Assembly (NCBI GenBank): GCA_900637135.1 | Contig: LR134353.1 | Location: 3,286,001-3,350,000 of the forward strand | Reading direction: 5' to 3' | Length of the DNA: 64,000 nucleotides | Origin: Mycolicibacterium flavescens | GTDB taxonomy: Bacteria; Actinomycetota; Actinomycetes; Mycobacteriales; Mycobacteriaceae | Part shown: piece by piece, positions 19,168 to 28,981 of the stretch | Numbering within the stretch: position 1 is the stretch's first letter | Layout: each line of letters starts with the position of its first letter | Notes under the pieces: model-generated | Told to the model about the DNA's origin: nothing | The model's input: the letters and a program-made list of their open reading frames with translations, nothing else | The model's database searches: none | Position numbers and translations under genes: made by a program

Positions 19168-20238
19168 TCAGCTGTCGTGTTCGATGCGGTCCATCGGGCT
19201 GGACCGCTCTAGCATCCCGATCGTCTCCTCGCCGTCCCAGCGGTAGCGCACACCGGCCTGCTGCAGGGCCGGGAACGTCCAATTAGCCATCTTCTCCAGT
19301 TGTTCGGCGGGAAGCTCAGCGGGATCGGTGATGTCGTGGGTGGACAGCACCGTCTCCCCCTCGATGTGCACGGTTCCGCGGGCCGTTTCGAGCACCAGTG
19401 ACACATCCTCGCCGCGCGGCCGCAACCGGCGCAGCCACGGGGCCTCGACGACGCGGGCGGGGATCAGGCCGGCCGGGTCTCCGAGGTACAGGTAACCCTC
19501 GTTGTAGTTCGGCTGGCCGTCGGGCCGCGGCGGGTAGGCGATGTAGCCGAACGCTCGTCCGCTTCCGAACAGCGCGGACTGCCAGCAGTGCCCCCAGAAC
19601 CCCTCCAGTCGGCGCACGCCTTGGCGACGGATGCGCAGCCCGCTTCCCGACAACGGGTGCCGACGTCCGGCCACCTCCACGATCCCGTCGGCGCGGAACA
19701 ACTGTTCGTAACGGGCGCCGCCCATCAACTCCCCGACCACCGTCGTCTTCAGTTGGTCGGCGGCATCATCGCGCATCGCCCCCTGAATCCACGGTGGCAC
19801 CGCCATTCTCGCCTCGACCTCGAATCGCACGTCGACAAGCGGGCCGCTCTTGTCGCCGGTGGTGAGCGCCTCCGAGGACGTCTGGACGGCCTGACCGTCG
19901 AACGTCACCGTCCACGTGTCGAACGGCGCCACGCACTCGAACGTCAGCGGCCCCGCGCCGAGCACTGTCGGCTCGCCGTTGCGGCCCTCGACCGGCGCGC
20001 TCTGCCCGTCGGCGCGCAAGCGGTAAACGCGTCCGTCGGCGAACGCCAGGTTGACCTGCAGTCCGTGAGCGTCCCAGTTGGACGCGACCGCCTCGATGCC
20101 GATCCTGGGCAGGCCGACCTCGCCGCGGTCGTCGAACACCCAGAAGCTCACCGAATCCCGCATCTCGGGGTCGTGCGGTCGCTCGACGAACATGTGCTCG
20201 CGGGCCGGGTCGATGCCGCCCGTTACGTCGACGGTCAT
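19168..20238 (-). CDS. Conserved protein coupled to a sulfotransferase (DUF7064/7065-like)
   Basis: 356 residues from ATG 20238, no signal peptide and no membrane span. Beta-rich sequence with two similar-looking halves (VSFWVFDDRGEVGLPRIGIEA; WGHCWQSALFGSGRAFGYIAYPP; GYLYLGDPAGLIPARVVEAPWL). This resembles DUF7064/DUF7065 proteins, which I recall being encoded beside sulfotransferases and steroid-type genes. The ATGA overlap with the sulfotransferase implies a shared pathway. No catalytic motif recognised. Confidence 0.65.
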   Translation of the reverse strand: MTVDVTGGIDPAREHMFVERPHDPEMRDSVSFWVFDDRGEVGLPRIGIEAVASNWDAHGLQVNLAFADGRVYRLRADGQSAPVEGRNGEPTVLGAGPLTFECVAPFDTWTVTFDGQAVQTSSEALTTGDKSGPLVDVRFEVEARMAVPPWIQGAMRDDAADQLKTTVVGELMGGARYEQLFRADGIVEVAGRRHPLSGSGLRIRRQGVRRLEGFWGHCWQSALFGSGRAFGYIAYPPRPDGQPNYNEGYLYLGDPAGLIPARVVEAPWLRRLRPRGEDVSLVLETARGTVHIEGETVLSTHDITDPAELPAEQLEKMANWTFPALQQAGVRYRWDGEETIGMLERSSPMDRIEHDS

Positions 20239-21389
20239 GCGGTGCTTTCCTCCTGCTGGCCGTAACGCCCAGAGCCGCCGGCGTAGGCGTCCACGTAGGC
20301 CGCGAACAACGGCCGAATTACGCTGTCGTCCAATCCGAATGCCACCGGGTCGGCCTTGGGGTGCGGCTCGCGCTTCTCGGCGTTCTCGGTCCACCACGCC
20401 CGCATACCGGCCTCGAACCGTTCGGTCACCGTCTCGCCGAGCCAGCTGTACAACCGCTTGACTTCGCCGATCGGATCGTTCTGCATGACCCGAAAGTCGA
20501 TGTCGTAGAACCGCTCTGCAGCCTTATTGCGGAACGCCATCGCCCGCGTGATCCCCGTCGACCACTGGGTGACGTTCAGTTCACCGAGATAGCGCCGGTC
20601 GAGGTGATCGGTGAAGCCGCCGACGATGTCGGCGTAGACGTCGACGACCGACAGCAGCACGTCGGTCGGATCGCGGTGCGTCATGACGAAGCGGGCATCG
20701 GGGAACACGCGGTCGAGGTAGTCCAGCGAAAGCACATGTGCCGGCGACTTGAGCCGCCATGGGCGCGTCGGTTCCCCCCACTGCAGCAATCTGAGGACCC
20801 GTCGTTCATAGCGGTACGTCGACGTGAAATCGGCTCGGTCGCAGAGCCATTGCGAGTAGGTCGGAATCTGTGCGTAGGCCTGGAAGATCTGGGACTTGAA
20901 GTCGAGCGCCATCAGGTCCAGGCATTCCATCGGTCCGCGGATGTCGGTGGGCACGTGGTGGCGGGTGCCCACGAGGACGGGCCGCTGATCCGGCGGGATG
21001 CGCGGGTCGTCGCCGCGCACGGTCGACGGTGGCGGGCACGGCTGAGCGGACTCCCAGCTGCGCACGTAACGGACGTCGGGATCCTGCGCGAGCAGGAACG
21101 ACAGCGCGGTCGATCCCGTCCGCGGCAGGCCCAACCCGAACAGCGGCGCGGCGATCTGCTCGTCGTCGATGTCGGGGTGGCGGCGGTACCAATCCTCTAC
21201 CTGGAGCCGCTGCGACAGGTGCAGCCCGATGCGGTTGTAGACGAAGTCCTCGCCGCGCGCGTTGAGCCGGGCTTCTTCGCTCAGCGCACGGACGAGGATC
21301 TCGAGGCCCTCGCGGAACGAGTCCTCGCCGAAGTCCTCGAGTCCGGTGCGCTCGACGGCCGCGGCCATCAGATCCTCGACGGATGCCAC
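20235..21389 (-). CDS. Sulfotransferase family protein
   Basis: 384 residues. PAPS-binding loop LFGLGLPRTGSTALSFLLAQDP (5'-phosphosulfate site, around residue 85) and RFVMTHRDPTDVLLSVVDVYAD (3'-phosphate site). It transfers sulfate from PAPS to a hydroxyl of a lipid, sterol or sugar; acceptor unknown. GTG 21389 is chosen because a GGGAGG box lies 5 bases upstream and because the frame upstream of it would run through the TetR operator and gene. Divergent from the TetR gene, so probably its target. Confidence 0.87.
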   Translation of the reverse strand: MASVEDLMAAAVERTGLEDFGEDSFREGLEILVRALSEEARLNARGEDFVYNRIGLHLSQRLQVEDWYRRHPDIDDEQIAAPLFGLGLPRTGSTALSFLLAQDPDVRYVRSWESAQPCPPPSTVRGDDPRIPPDQRPVLVGTRHHVPTDIRGPMECLDLMALDFKSQIFQAYAQIPTYSQWLCDRADFTSTYRYERRVLRLLQWGEPTRPWRLKSPAHVLSLDYLDRVFPDARFVMTHRDPTDVLLSVVDVYADIVGGFTDHLDRRYLGELNVTQWSTGITRAMAFRNKAAERFYDIDFRVMQNDPIGEVKRLYSWLGETVTERFEAGMRAWWTENAEKREPHPKADPVAFGLDDSVIRPLFAAYVDAYAGGSGRYGQQEESTA

Positions 21390-21410
21390 ACTGCACCTCC
21401 CACCGAATTG

Positions 21411-21428
21411 GTGACAGTACACTGCCAC
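21411..21428. promoter_or_regulatory. Probable TetR operator
   Basis: Inverted repeat GTGACAGT-AC-ACTGCCAC, 7 of 8 pairs matching, lying between the sulfotransferase start (21389) and the tetR start (21433). It ends 5 bases before the tetR ATG, so a bound repressor would block both promoters. Confidence 0.6.
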
Positions 21429-21432
21429 TACT

Positions 21433-22041
21433 ATGGCCGGCTCGTCAACGCGCTCGTACGACAACAGCGTCCGCAGGCGCAAGGCAGCACACACCCGCGA
21501 GCGCATCGTCGCCGCGGGCAGTGCGCTGGTGCATGAGTTCGAGACGTGGGACTGGCGCGAGCTGACGTTCAAGGCCGTCGCCGCGCGGGCCGGGGTCGGC
21601 GAGCGGACGGTGTACCGGTATTTCCCGACCGAACGCCATCTGCACGACGCGGTGATGCAACGGCTCGAGACCGAAGCCGGGGTGTCCTATGAGGACGTCA
21701 CGCTGGCGAACCTGAGTGAGGTGACAGGGCGGGTTTTCGCGTCGCTGCAACGCTTCTCGGTCAAGCACAGCACACCGTCGCCGGTCGATCCCGCGTTCGT
21801 CAGCTCCGACGTCCGCCGCCGCGATGCGCTGTTGCGAGCGGTGACCGAGGCCTCACCGCAGCTCCCCGACGAACAGCGGCGCGCGATCGCAGGCCTGCTC
21901 GACGTGCTGTGGAGCCCGCCCACCTACGAGCGCCTGGTCGCGGTGTGGGGCCTGGACGGCGACGCGGCCACCGGTGCGATCGACTGGTTGATGGCCCAGG
22001 TGACACAGGCGATCGAACGCGGCGGCATCGAGTCTGCGTAG
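21433..22041 (+). CDS. TetR/AcrR-family regulator
   Basis: 202 residues. N-terminal helix-turn-helix (RERIVAAGSALVHEF, FKAVAARAGVGERTVYRYFPTERHLHDAVM, residues 22-75) with a divergent C-terminal ligand domain. Start ATG sits next to the candidate operator. Adjacent genes suggest it controls the divergent sulfotransferase-DUF7064 pair and perhaps the downstream CocE hydrolase, which starts 9 bases after its stop. Confidence 0.88.
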   Translation: MAGSSTRSYDNSVRRRKAAHTRERIVAAGSALVHEFETWDWRELTFKAVAARAGVGERTVYRYFPTERHLHDAVMQRLETEAGVSYEDVTLANLSEVTGRVFASLQRFSVKHSTPSPVDPAFVSSDVRRRDALLRAVTEASPQLPDEQRRAIAGLLDVLWSPPTYERLVAVWGLDGDAATGAIDWLMAQVTQAIERGGIESA

Positions 22042-22050
22042 CCTCGTGAC

Positions 22051-23721
22051 GTGACCGCATCCTCCGTCGCCGCACCGCCGGCATCCCGTTCGAAGGTCAA
22101 GCAGCTCACCGGACGCACCGTGTCACGCCTGCTGCGGCTGCCGCCGCACACCACCGACTTCACCGTCCACAAGGTCCGTGTACCGATGCGCGACGATGTC
22201 GAGCTGCGCGCCGACCACTATGCGCCCAGCACACCGGACCCCGCCGGCACGCTGCTGGTCCGCTGCCCCTATGGCCGCGACTTCCCCTTCGCCGCCATCT
22301 ACGGACGCGTCTACGCCGCACGCGGCTATCACGTCGTCCTGCAGAGCGTGCGCGGAACCTACGGCTCCGGCGGCGACTTCGACCCGATGGTCAACGAGAT
22401 CGCCGACGGCGCCGACACCGTCGAGTGGCTGCGCAACCAGGAGTGGTTCACCGGCTCGTTCGCCACGATCGGGCTGTCGTATCTCGGTTTCACCCAGTGG
22501 GCGCTGCTCACCGACCCGCCACCGGAGATGAGGGCCGCGGTGATCACCGTCGGTCCGCACGACGTCAGCGGGCCGCGGTGGGGTCCCGGTTCGTTCGCGC
22601 TGAGCGACTTCCTCGGCTGGAGCCACCTGGTGGCCCATCAGGAGGATCCGAACCGGGCGCGGGCGCTGGTGCGACAGCTGCGGTCGCGGCGCCGGCTGGC
22701 CCGTGCGATGAGCAGGCTGCCCGCCGGCGAGGCGGGCCGCGCGCTGCTGGGCGAGGGTGCGCCGTGGTGGGAGTCCTGGCTCGATCATCCCGATGCCGAC
22801 GATCCCTTCTGGACCGCGCTGAACCTGCGTCGGGCCTTGGACACCGCCGACGTGCCGGTGCTGCTGATCAGCGGCTGGCAGGACCTGTTCCTGGAGCAGA
22901 CGATGGCCCAGTATCGGCGGCTGCGTGCGCGCGGAGTCGAGGTCGGACTGACCGTCGGCCCGTGGATCCACACCCAGCTGATGACCAAGGCCGCGCCGAC
23001 CGCCATCCGCGAGACGCTCGACTGGTTGGGCGCCCACCTCACCGGCGCGGACAGCAAGCGGCGCCAGCCTGTGCGGATCTTCGTCAACGGCAGCGGCTGG
23101 ATCGACCTGCCCGAGTGGCCGCCGGCCATGCCCGAAGTGGTGCGCTACCTGCAGCCGGGCGGTCGCCTCGGCGATGCCGTCCCGCCGGAGACCGCGGCCC
23201 CGTCGACGTTCACATACAACCCGGCGAATCCGACGCCGACGGTGGGCGGCCGGCTGCTGTCGCCGGAAGGCGGATATCGCAAGGACACCCGCCTGGCGCA
23301 GCGTGCCGACGTGTTGAGCTTCACCGGCGACCGCCTGCCCGCCGACAAGTATGTGGTGGGGGTGCCGGTCGTGGAGCTCTCGCATTCGTGCGACAACCCG
23401 TACAACGATGTGTTCGTGCGCCTGAGCGAGGTCGACGCCAAGGGACGCTCACACAACGTGAGCGACGGCTACGTCAGCGCCGCACCGGATTCCGGACCGG
23501 TACGCATCGAACTCGACCCGATCGCGCACCGCTTCCGTGCGGGTTCACGGATCCGGGTGCTCGTGGCGGGCGGGTCACACCCCCGGTTCGCCCGCAACCT
23601 CGGTACCGGCGAACCGCTCGGGACGGGTAAGAGCCTCGCGCCGGCCACCCACACCGTGCATCTCGGCGACGGCGCGTCGCGGCTGGTGCTGCCCGCCGCG
23701 CCGCAGCCGCCCGCCGGCTGA
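22051..23721 (+). CDS. CocE/NonD-family acyl hydrolase
   Basis: 556 residues. An N-terminal alpha/beta hydrolase has VRVPMRDDVELRADHYAP, the oxyanion region LLVRCPYGR, and the nucleophile elbow IGLSYLGFTQWAL (Ser about residue 140). The His is probably in VGPWIHTQL and the acid in ISGWQDLFL. A C-terminal jelly-roll domain follows (VGVPVVELSHSCDNPYNDVFVRLSEV, FRAGSRIRVLVAGGSHPRFARN), typical of X-Pro dipeptidyl peptidase/CocE enzymes. Known members cleave esters or amides. GTG start 9 bases after tetR, so co-transcribed with it. Confidence 0.88.
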   Translation: MTASSVAAPPASRSKVKQLTGRTVSRLLRLPPHTTDFTVHKVRVPMRDDVELRADHYAPSTPDPAGTLLVRCPYGRDFPFAAIYGRVYAARGYHVVLQSVRGTYGSGGDFDPMVNEIADGADTVEWLRNQEWFTGSFATIGLSYLGFTQWALLTDPPPEMRAAVITVGPHDVSGPRWGPGSFALSDFLGWSHLVAHQEDPNRARALVRQLRSRRRLARAMSRLPAGEAGRALLGEGAPWWESWLDHPDADDPFWTALNLRRALDTADVPVLLISGWQDLFLEQTMAQYRRLRARGVEVGLTVGPWIHTQLMTKAAPTAIRETLDWLGAHLTGADSKRRQPVRIFVNGSGWIDLPEWPPAMPEVVRYLQPGGRLGDAVPPETAAPSTFTYNPANPTPTVGGRLLSPEGGYRKDTRLAQRADVLSFTGDRLPADKYVVGVPVVELSHSCDNPYNDVFVRLSEVDAKGRSHNVSDGYVSAAPDSGPVRIELDPIAHRFRAGSRIRVLVAGGSHPRFARNLGTGEPLGTGKSLAPATHTVHLGDGASRLVLPAAPQPPAG

Positions 23722-23730
23722 GGCGCGGGG

Positions 23731-24291
23731 TCAGCCCACCGAACGGCGCACCCGCTCGGCGATCTCGTGCAGCGCGGCGTCGTCGTGCACCGGGGCCGCC
23801 CACTCGGGGTCGATCGGCAGCTGCACCCAGCTGGTGCAGCCGGCATACTCGGGTGTGCGTTCGAGTCGCAGCGGGGCTAAGAGCGGGCAGGCCTGGACGA
23901 CGAGCGCGGTGAGCCGATGCTTGGGCCGAAAATCGAGCCGGTCGGCGCGCACCGATGCGTCGGTCCAAATATGCAGGGGCGCGATCTCTTCGAGGGCTTC
24001 GGGGCGGTTCACCTCCACTGCGGCGACGATGCGGGCGCCGGCGCGGACGACCACCGCGTCCTCTGTGCTGTCGGCGGTCGCTACATCGAGCAGATCGCGG
24101 TGCTCGGGGCGCACCCGCTCGGCGTGGCTGTGCGCGACCGTCGGAAACAGCAGAAAGCGCGACGCGGCGACCGCGAACCGCTTCTCGTGAATACCGCCCT
24201 TGCGCAGCAGAACGGTCTGCCTGCCGTCCAGCAGCGCGTGGATGGCAGCACTCCACTCCTTGAGCGCGGGCTGCGTCAGCGTCGTCGTCAT
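23731..24291 (-). CDS. DUF1802 family protein
   Basis: 186 residues. KEWSAAIHALLDGRQTVLLRKGG, HEKRFAVAASRFLLFPTVAH and CPLLAPLRLERTPEYAGCTSWVQLP match the DUF1802 pattern. Cytosolic, no known activity. Its ATG is 4 bases after the DUF2277 stop, so the two form an operon. Convergent with the CocE gene, 9 bases apart. Confidence 0.78.
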   Translation of the reverse strand: MTTTLTQPALKEWSAAIHALLDGRQTVLLRKGGIHEKRFAVAASRFLLFPTVAHSHAERVRPEHRDLLDVATADSTEDAVVVRAGARIVAAVEVNRPEALEEIAPLHIWTDASVRADRLDFRPKHRLTALVVQACPLLAPLRLERTPEYAGCTSWVQLPIDPEWAAPVHDDAALHEIAERVRRSVG

Positions 24292-24295
24292 CGTG

Positions 24296-24577
24296 CTACG
24301 TCGCGGCCGCAGCTTTGCTGTTCATGCGGGCCCGCACCTCGGGCCGGCGCAACGGCGGCACCGTCTTCGGCGGCTGGCGCCGGGCCGGCAGAGACTCCAG
24401 CAGCCGGTGGGTGGTGGCGGTGACCTCCGCGATGGCGGCCTCGAAGGCGTCGGCGTTGGCCGCGGTCGGCCGGGTGATTCCGCTGATCTTGCGAATGTAC
24501 TGACGCGCGGCGGCCTCGATCTCCTCGTCGGTCGCCGCCGGTTCGAGTCCGCGTAGCTCGGTGATGTTTCGGCACAT
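24296..24577 (-). CDS. DUF2277 family protein
   Basis: 93 residues starting MCRNITELRGLEPAATDEEI, the signature of DUF2277, followed by ARQYIRKISGITRPTAANADAFE and a basic tail. The conserved N-terminal Met-Cys-Arg-Asn makes the ATG at 24577 certain; longer frames are not credible. Divergent from echA16 with 22 bases between starts. Function unknown. Confidence 0.85.
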   Translation of the reverse strand: MCRNITELRGLEPAATDEEIEAAARQYIRKISGITRPTAANADAFEAAIAEVTATTHRLLESLPARRQPPKTVPPLRRPEVRARMNSKAAAAT

Positions 24578-24599
24578 GGCTCCACGATAGGTTCGTCGG

Positions 24600-25355
24600 G
24601 TGACTGACGACATCCTGCTCATCAACACCCGCGATCGGGTGCGCACCCTGACCCTCAACCGGCCGCAGGCGCGCAACGCGCTGTCGTCCGAGCTGCGCAG
24701 GCGGTTCTACCGGGCCCTCGGTGAGGCTCAGGCCGATGACGACGTCGACGTCGTGATCGTCACCGGCGCCGATCCGGTGTTCTGCGCGGGTCTGGACCTT
24801 AAGGAGCTGGGCGACACCACCGAGCTGCCCGACATCTCGCCGAAGTGGCCGCCGATGACCAAGCCGGTGATCGGCGCGATCAACGGCGCGGCCGTCACCG
24901 GTGGCCTCGAGATCGCCCTGTACTGCGATGTGCTGATCGCCTCCGAACAGGCGCGCTTCGCCGATACGCACGCCCGGGTGGGGCTGTTGCCGACGTGGGG
25001 GCTGTCGGTGCGGTTGCCGCAAAAGGTCGGCGTCGGGATGGCCCGCCGGATGAGCCTGACCGGCGACTACCTGTCGGCCGAGGAGGCCCTGCGGACCGGG
25101 TTGGTCACTCAGGTGGTGCCGCACGCCGAGCTCATGTCGACCGCCCGGCAGGTCGCGGCGTCGATCGTCGGCAACAACCAGCAGGCCGTACGCGCGTTGC
25201 TGGCGTCGTATCACCGCATCGACGAGGCGCAGACCAACGAGGGGTTGTGGATCGAGGCGGCGTCGGCGCGCGAGTGGATGCGCACGACCAGCGGTGACGA
25301 CATCGCCGCCAACCGCGACGCCGTGTTGCAGCGGGGCCGCGCCCAGGTCCGCTGA
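24600..25355 (+). CDS. echA16: Enoyl-CoA hydratase/isomerase (EchA16-like)
   Basis: 251 residues of the crotonase fold. Oxyanion motifs VNGAAVTGG-type INGAAVTGGLEIALYCDVLIAS and PVFCAGLDLKEL; the usual catalytic Glu region reads ARVGLLPTWGLSVRLPQKVG. The second catalytic Glu of classical hydratases is not evident (LLPTWG), so isomerase or other crotonase chemistry is possible. Length and order are like M. tuberculosis Rv2831. GTG start directly after the short divergent gap with the DUF2277 gene. Confidence 0.85.
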   Translation: MTDDILLINTRDRVRTLTLNRPQARNALSSELRRRFYRALGEAQADDDVDVVIVTGADPVFCAGLDLKELGDTTELPDISPKWPPMTKPVIGAINGAAVTGGLEIALYCDVLIASEQARFADTHARVGLLPTWGLSVRLPQKVGVGMARRMSLTGDYLSAEEALRTGLVTQVVPHAELMSTARQVAASIVGNNQQAVRALLASYHRIDEAQTNEGLWIEAASAREWMRTTSGDDIAANRDAVLQRGRAQVR

Positions 25356-25362
25356 CCGTTTC

Positions 25363-25440
25363 TGGCGCGAGCGCGCCACCTTGCGCGAGCGCGCCACCTT
25401 GCGCGAGCGCGCCACCTTGCGCGAACGCGCGCCCCCTTGC
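25363..25440. repeat. Short tandem repeat, 18-bp unit, abutting a 60-bp element
   Basis: Units at 25363-25380, 25381-25398 and 25399-25416 (the last two identical: TTGCGCGAGCGCGCCACC), a degenerate 20-base unit at 25417-25436, then TTGC leading into the 60-bp element at 25441. Each unit contains the self-complementary GGCGCG/CGCGCC or a near version, and shares GCGCGAGCG with the arm of the neighbouring element, as if the element end had been duplicated in steps. Confidence 0.85.
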
Positions 25441-25500
25441 GCGAGCGACCGCGTCTGATCACGACACGCCGCGGATTTACAGCAGTTTGCGGTCGCTCGT
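25441..25500 (+). repeat. 60-bp inverted-repeat element, copy A
   Basis: Arms CGAGCGACCGC (25442-25452) and GCGGTCGCTCG (25489-25499), 11 perfect pairs, enclosing 36 bases with the conserved core CGACACGCC. It shares length, arm and core with elements at 26097, 42679 and 53824. It ends right at a TACGCT hexamer (25500-25505) that fits a -10 for the methyltransferase gene. Confidence 0.75.
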
Positions 25501-25511
25501 ACGCTGCGAGC

Positions 25512-26078
25512 GTGAACGAAGCGCATGAGTACTGCGGCAGCGAGGAATGGCGACAGCTGATCCGCGAGGTAATTCTTCCGTGGGCGTTGGGGGAGGTCGA
25601 CCTCGGCGACGACGTGCTCGAGGTCGGCCCCGGCTACGGTGCCACCACCGACGTGCTGAGCGAGTCGGTGGGCCGGCTGACGTCAGTCGAGATCGACGAC
25701 GAACTCGCGGCGATGTTGATAACGCGCTTCGCCGATGTGCCGACCGTCGAGATCGTGCGCGGCGACGCGACCGCGCTAACCTACGCCGACGACCGCTTCA
25801 CCGGCGCGGCGTGTTTCACGATGCTGCATCACGTCCCCACCGCCGAACTTCAGGATCGGCTCTTCGCCGAGGTCGCCCGGGTGCTGCGACCCGGGGCCGC
25901 GCTGGTGGCCAGCGACAGCCTCGGCAGCGACGAGTTGGCCGTCGCGCACGAAGGCGACACCTACAACCCCGTCGACCCCGCGACACTGCCGGATCGGTTG
26001 GCGGCAGCGGGATTCGGCGATGTCCGGGTCAAGACGACGGAGTTCGGCTGGGCCGCAGTAGCCCGGACCCGCGCATAG
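25512..26078 (+). CDS. Class I SAM-dependent methyltransferase
   Basis: 188 residues from GTG 25512. SAM-binding motif I VLEVGPGYGATTDVLSE, acidic motif II VEIDDELAAML, then GDATALTYADDRFTGAACFTMLHHV and VLRPGAALVASDSLGS, the usual small-molecule methyltransferase pattern. A -10-like TACGCT is 6 bases upstream of the GTG, so the mRNA may be leaderless. It is bracketed by two 60-bp inverted-repeat elements in opposite orientation (25441 and 26097). Substrate unknown. Confidence 0.82.
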   Translation: MNEAHEYCGSEEWRQLIREVILPWALGEVDLGDDVLEVGPGYGATTDVLSESVGRLTSVEIDDELAAMLITRFADVPTVEIVRGDATALTYADDRFTGAACFTMLHHVPTAELQDRLFAEVARVLRPGAALVASDSLGSDELAVAHEGDTYNPVDPATLPDRLAAAGFGDVRVKTTEFGWAAVARTRA

Positions 26079-26096
26079 CGCGGCCGCTGGCGGTCC

Positions 26097-26156
26097 GCGA
26101 GCGTCCACATTTGGTCTATTTTCAGTGGCGTGTCGTGCGCAAACGCGGTCCCTCGC
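26097..26156 (-). repeat. 60-bp inverted-repeat element, copy B (degenerate)
   Basis: Read on the minus strand it is exactly 60 bases, begins GCGAGGGACCGCGTTTG, carries the core CGACACGCC at the same offset as the other copies, and ends GGACGCTCGC. The outer 10-base arms match at 8 of 10 positions, so this copy has decayed. It is oriented opposite to copy A, on the other side of the methyltransferase gene. Confidence 0.65.
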
Positions 26157-26168
26157 GCCGATTACAGA

Positions 26169-28981
<2,813 letters not shown>

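Noticed and set aside
25363..25440. CRISPR array
   Set aside because: The units are directly adjacent without spacers, and no cas gene is in the window.
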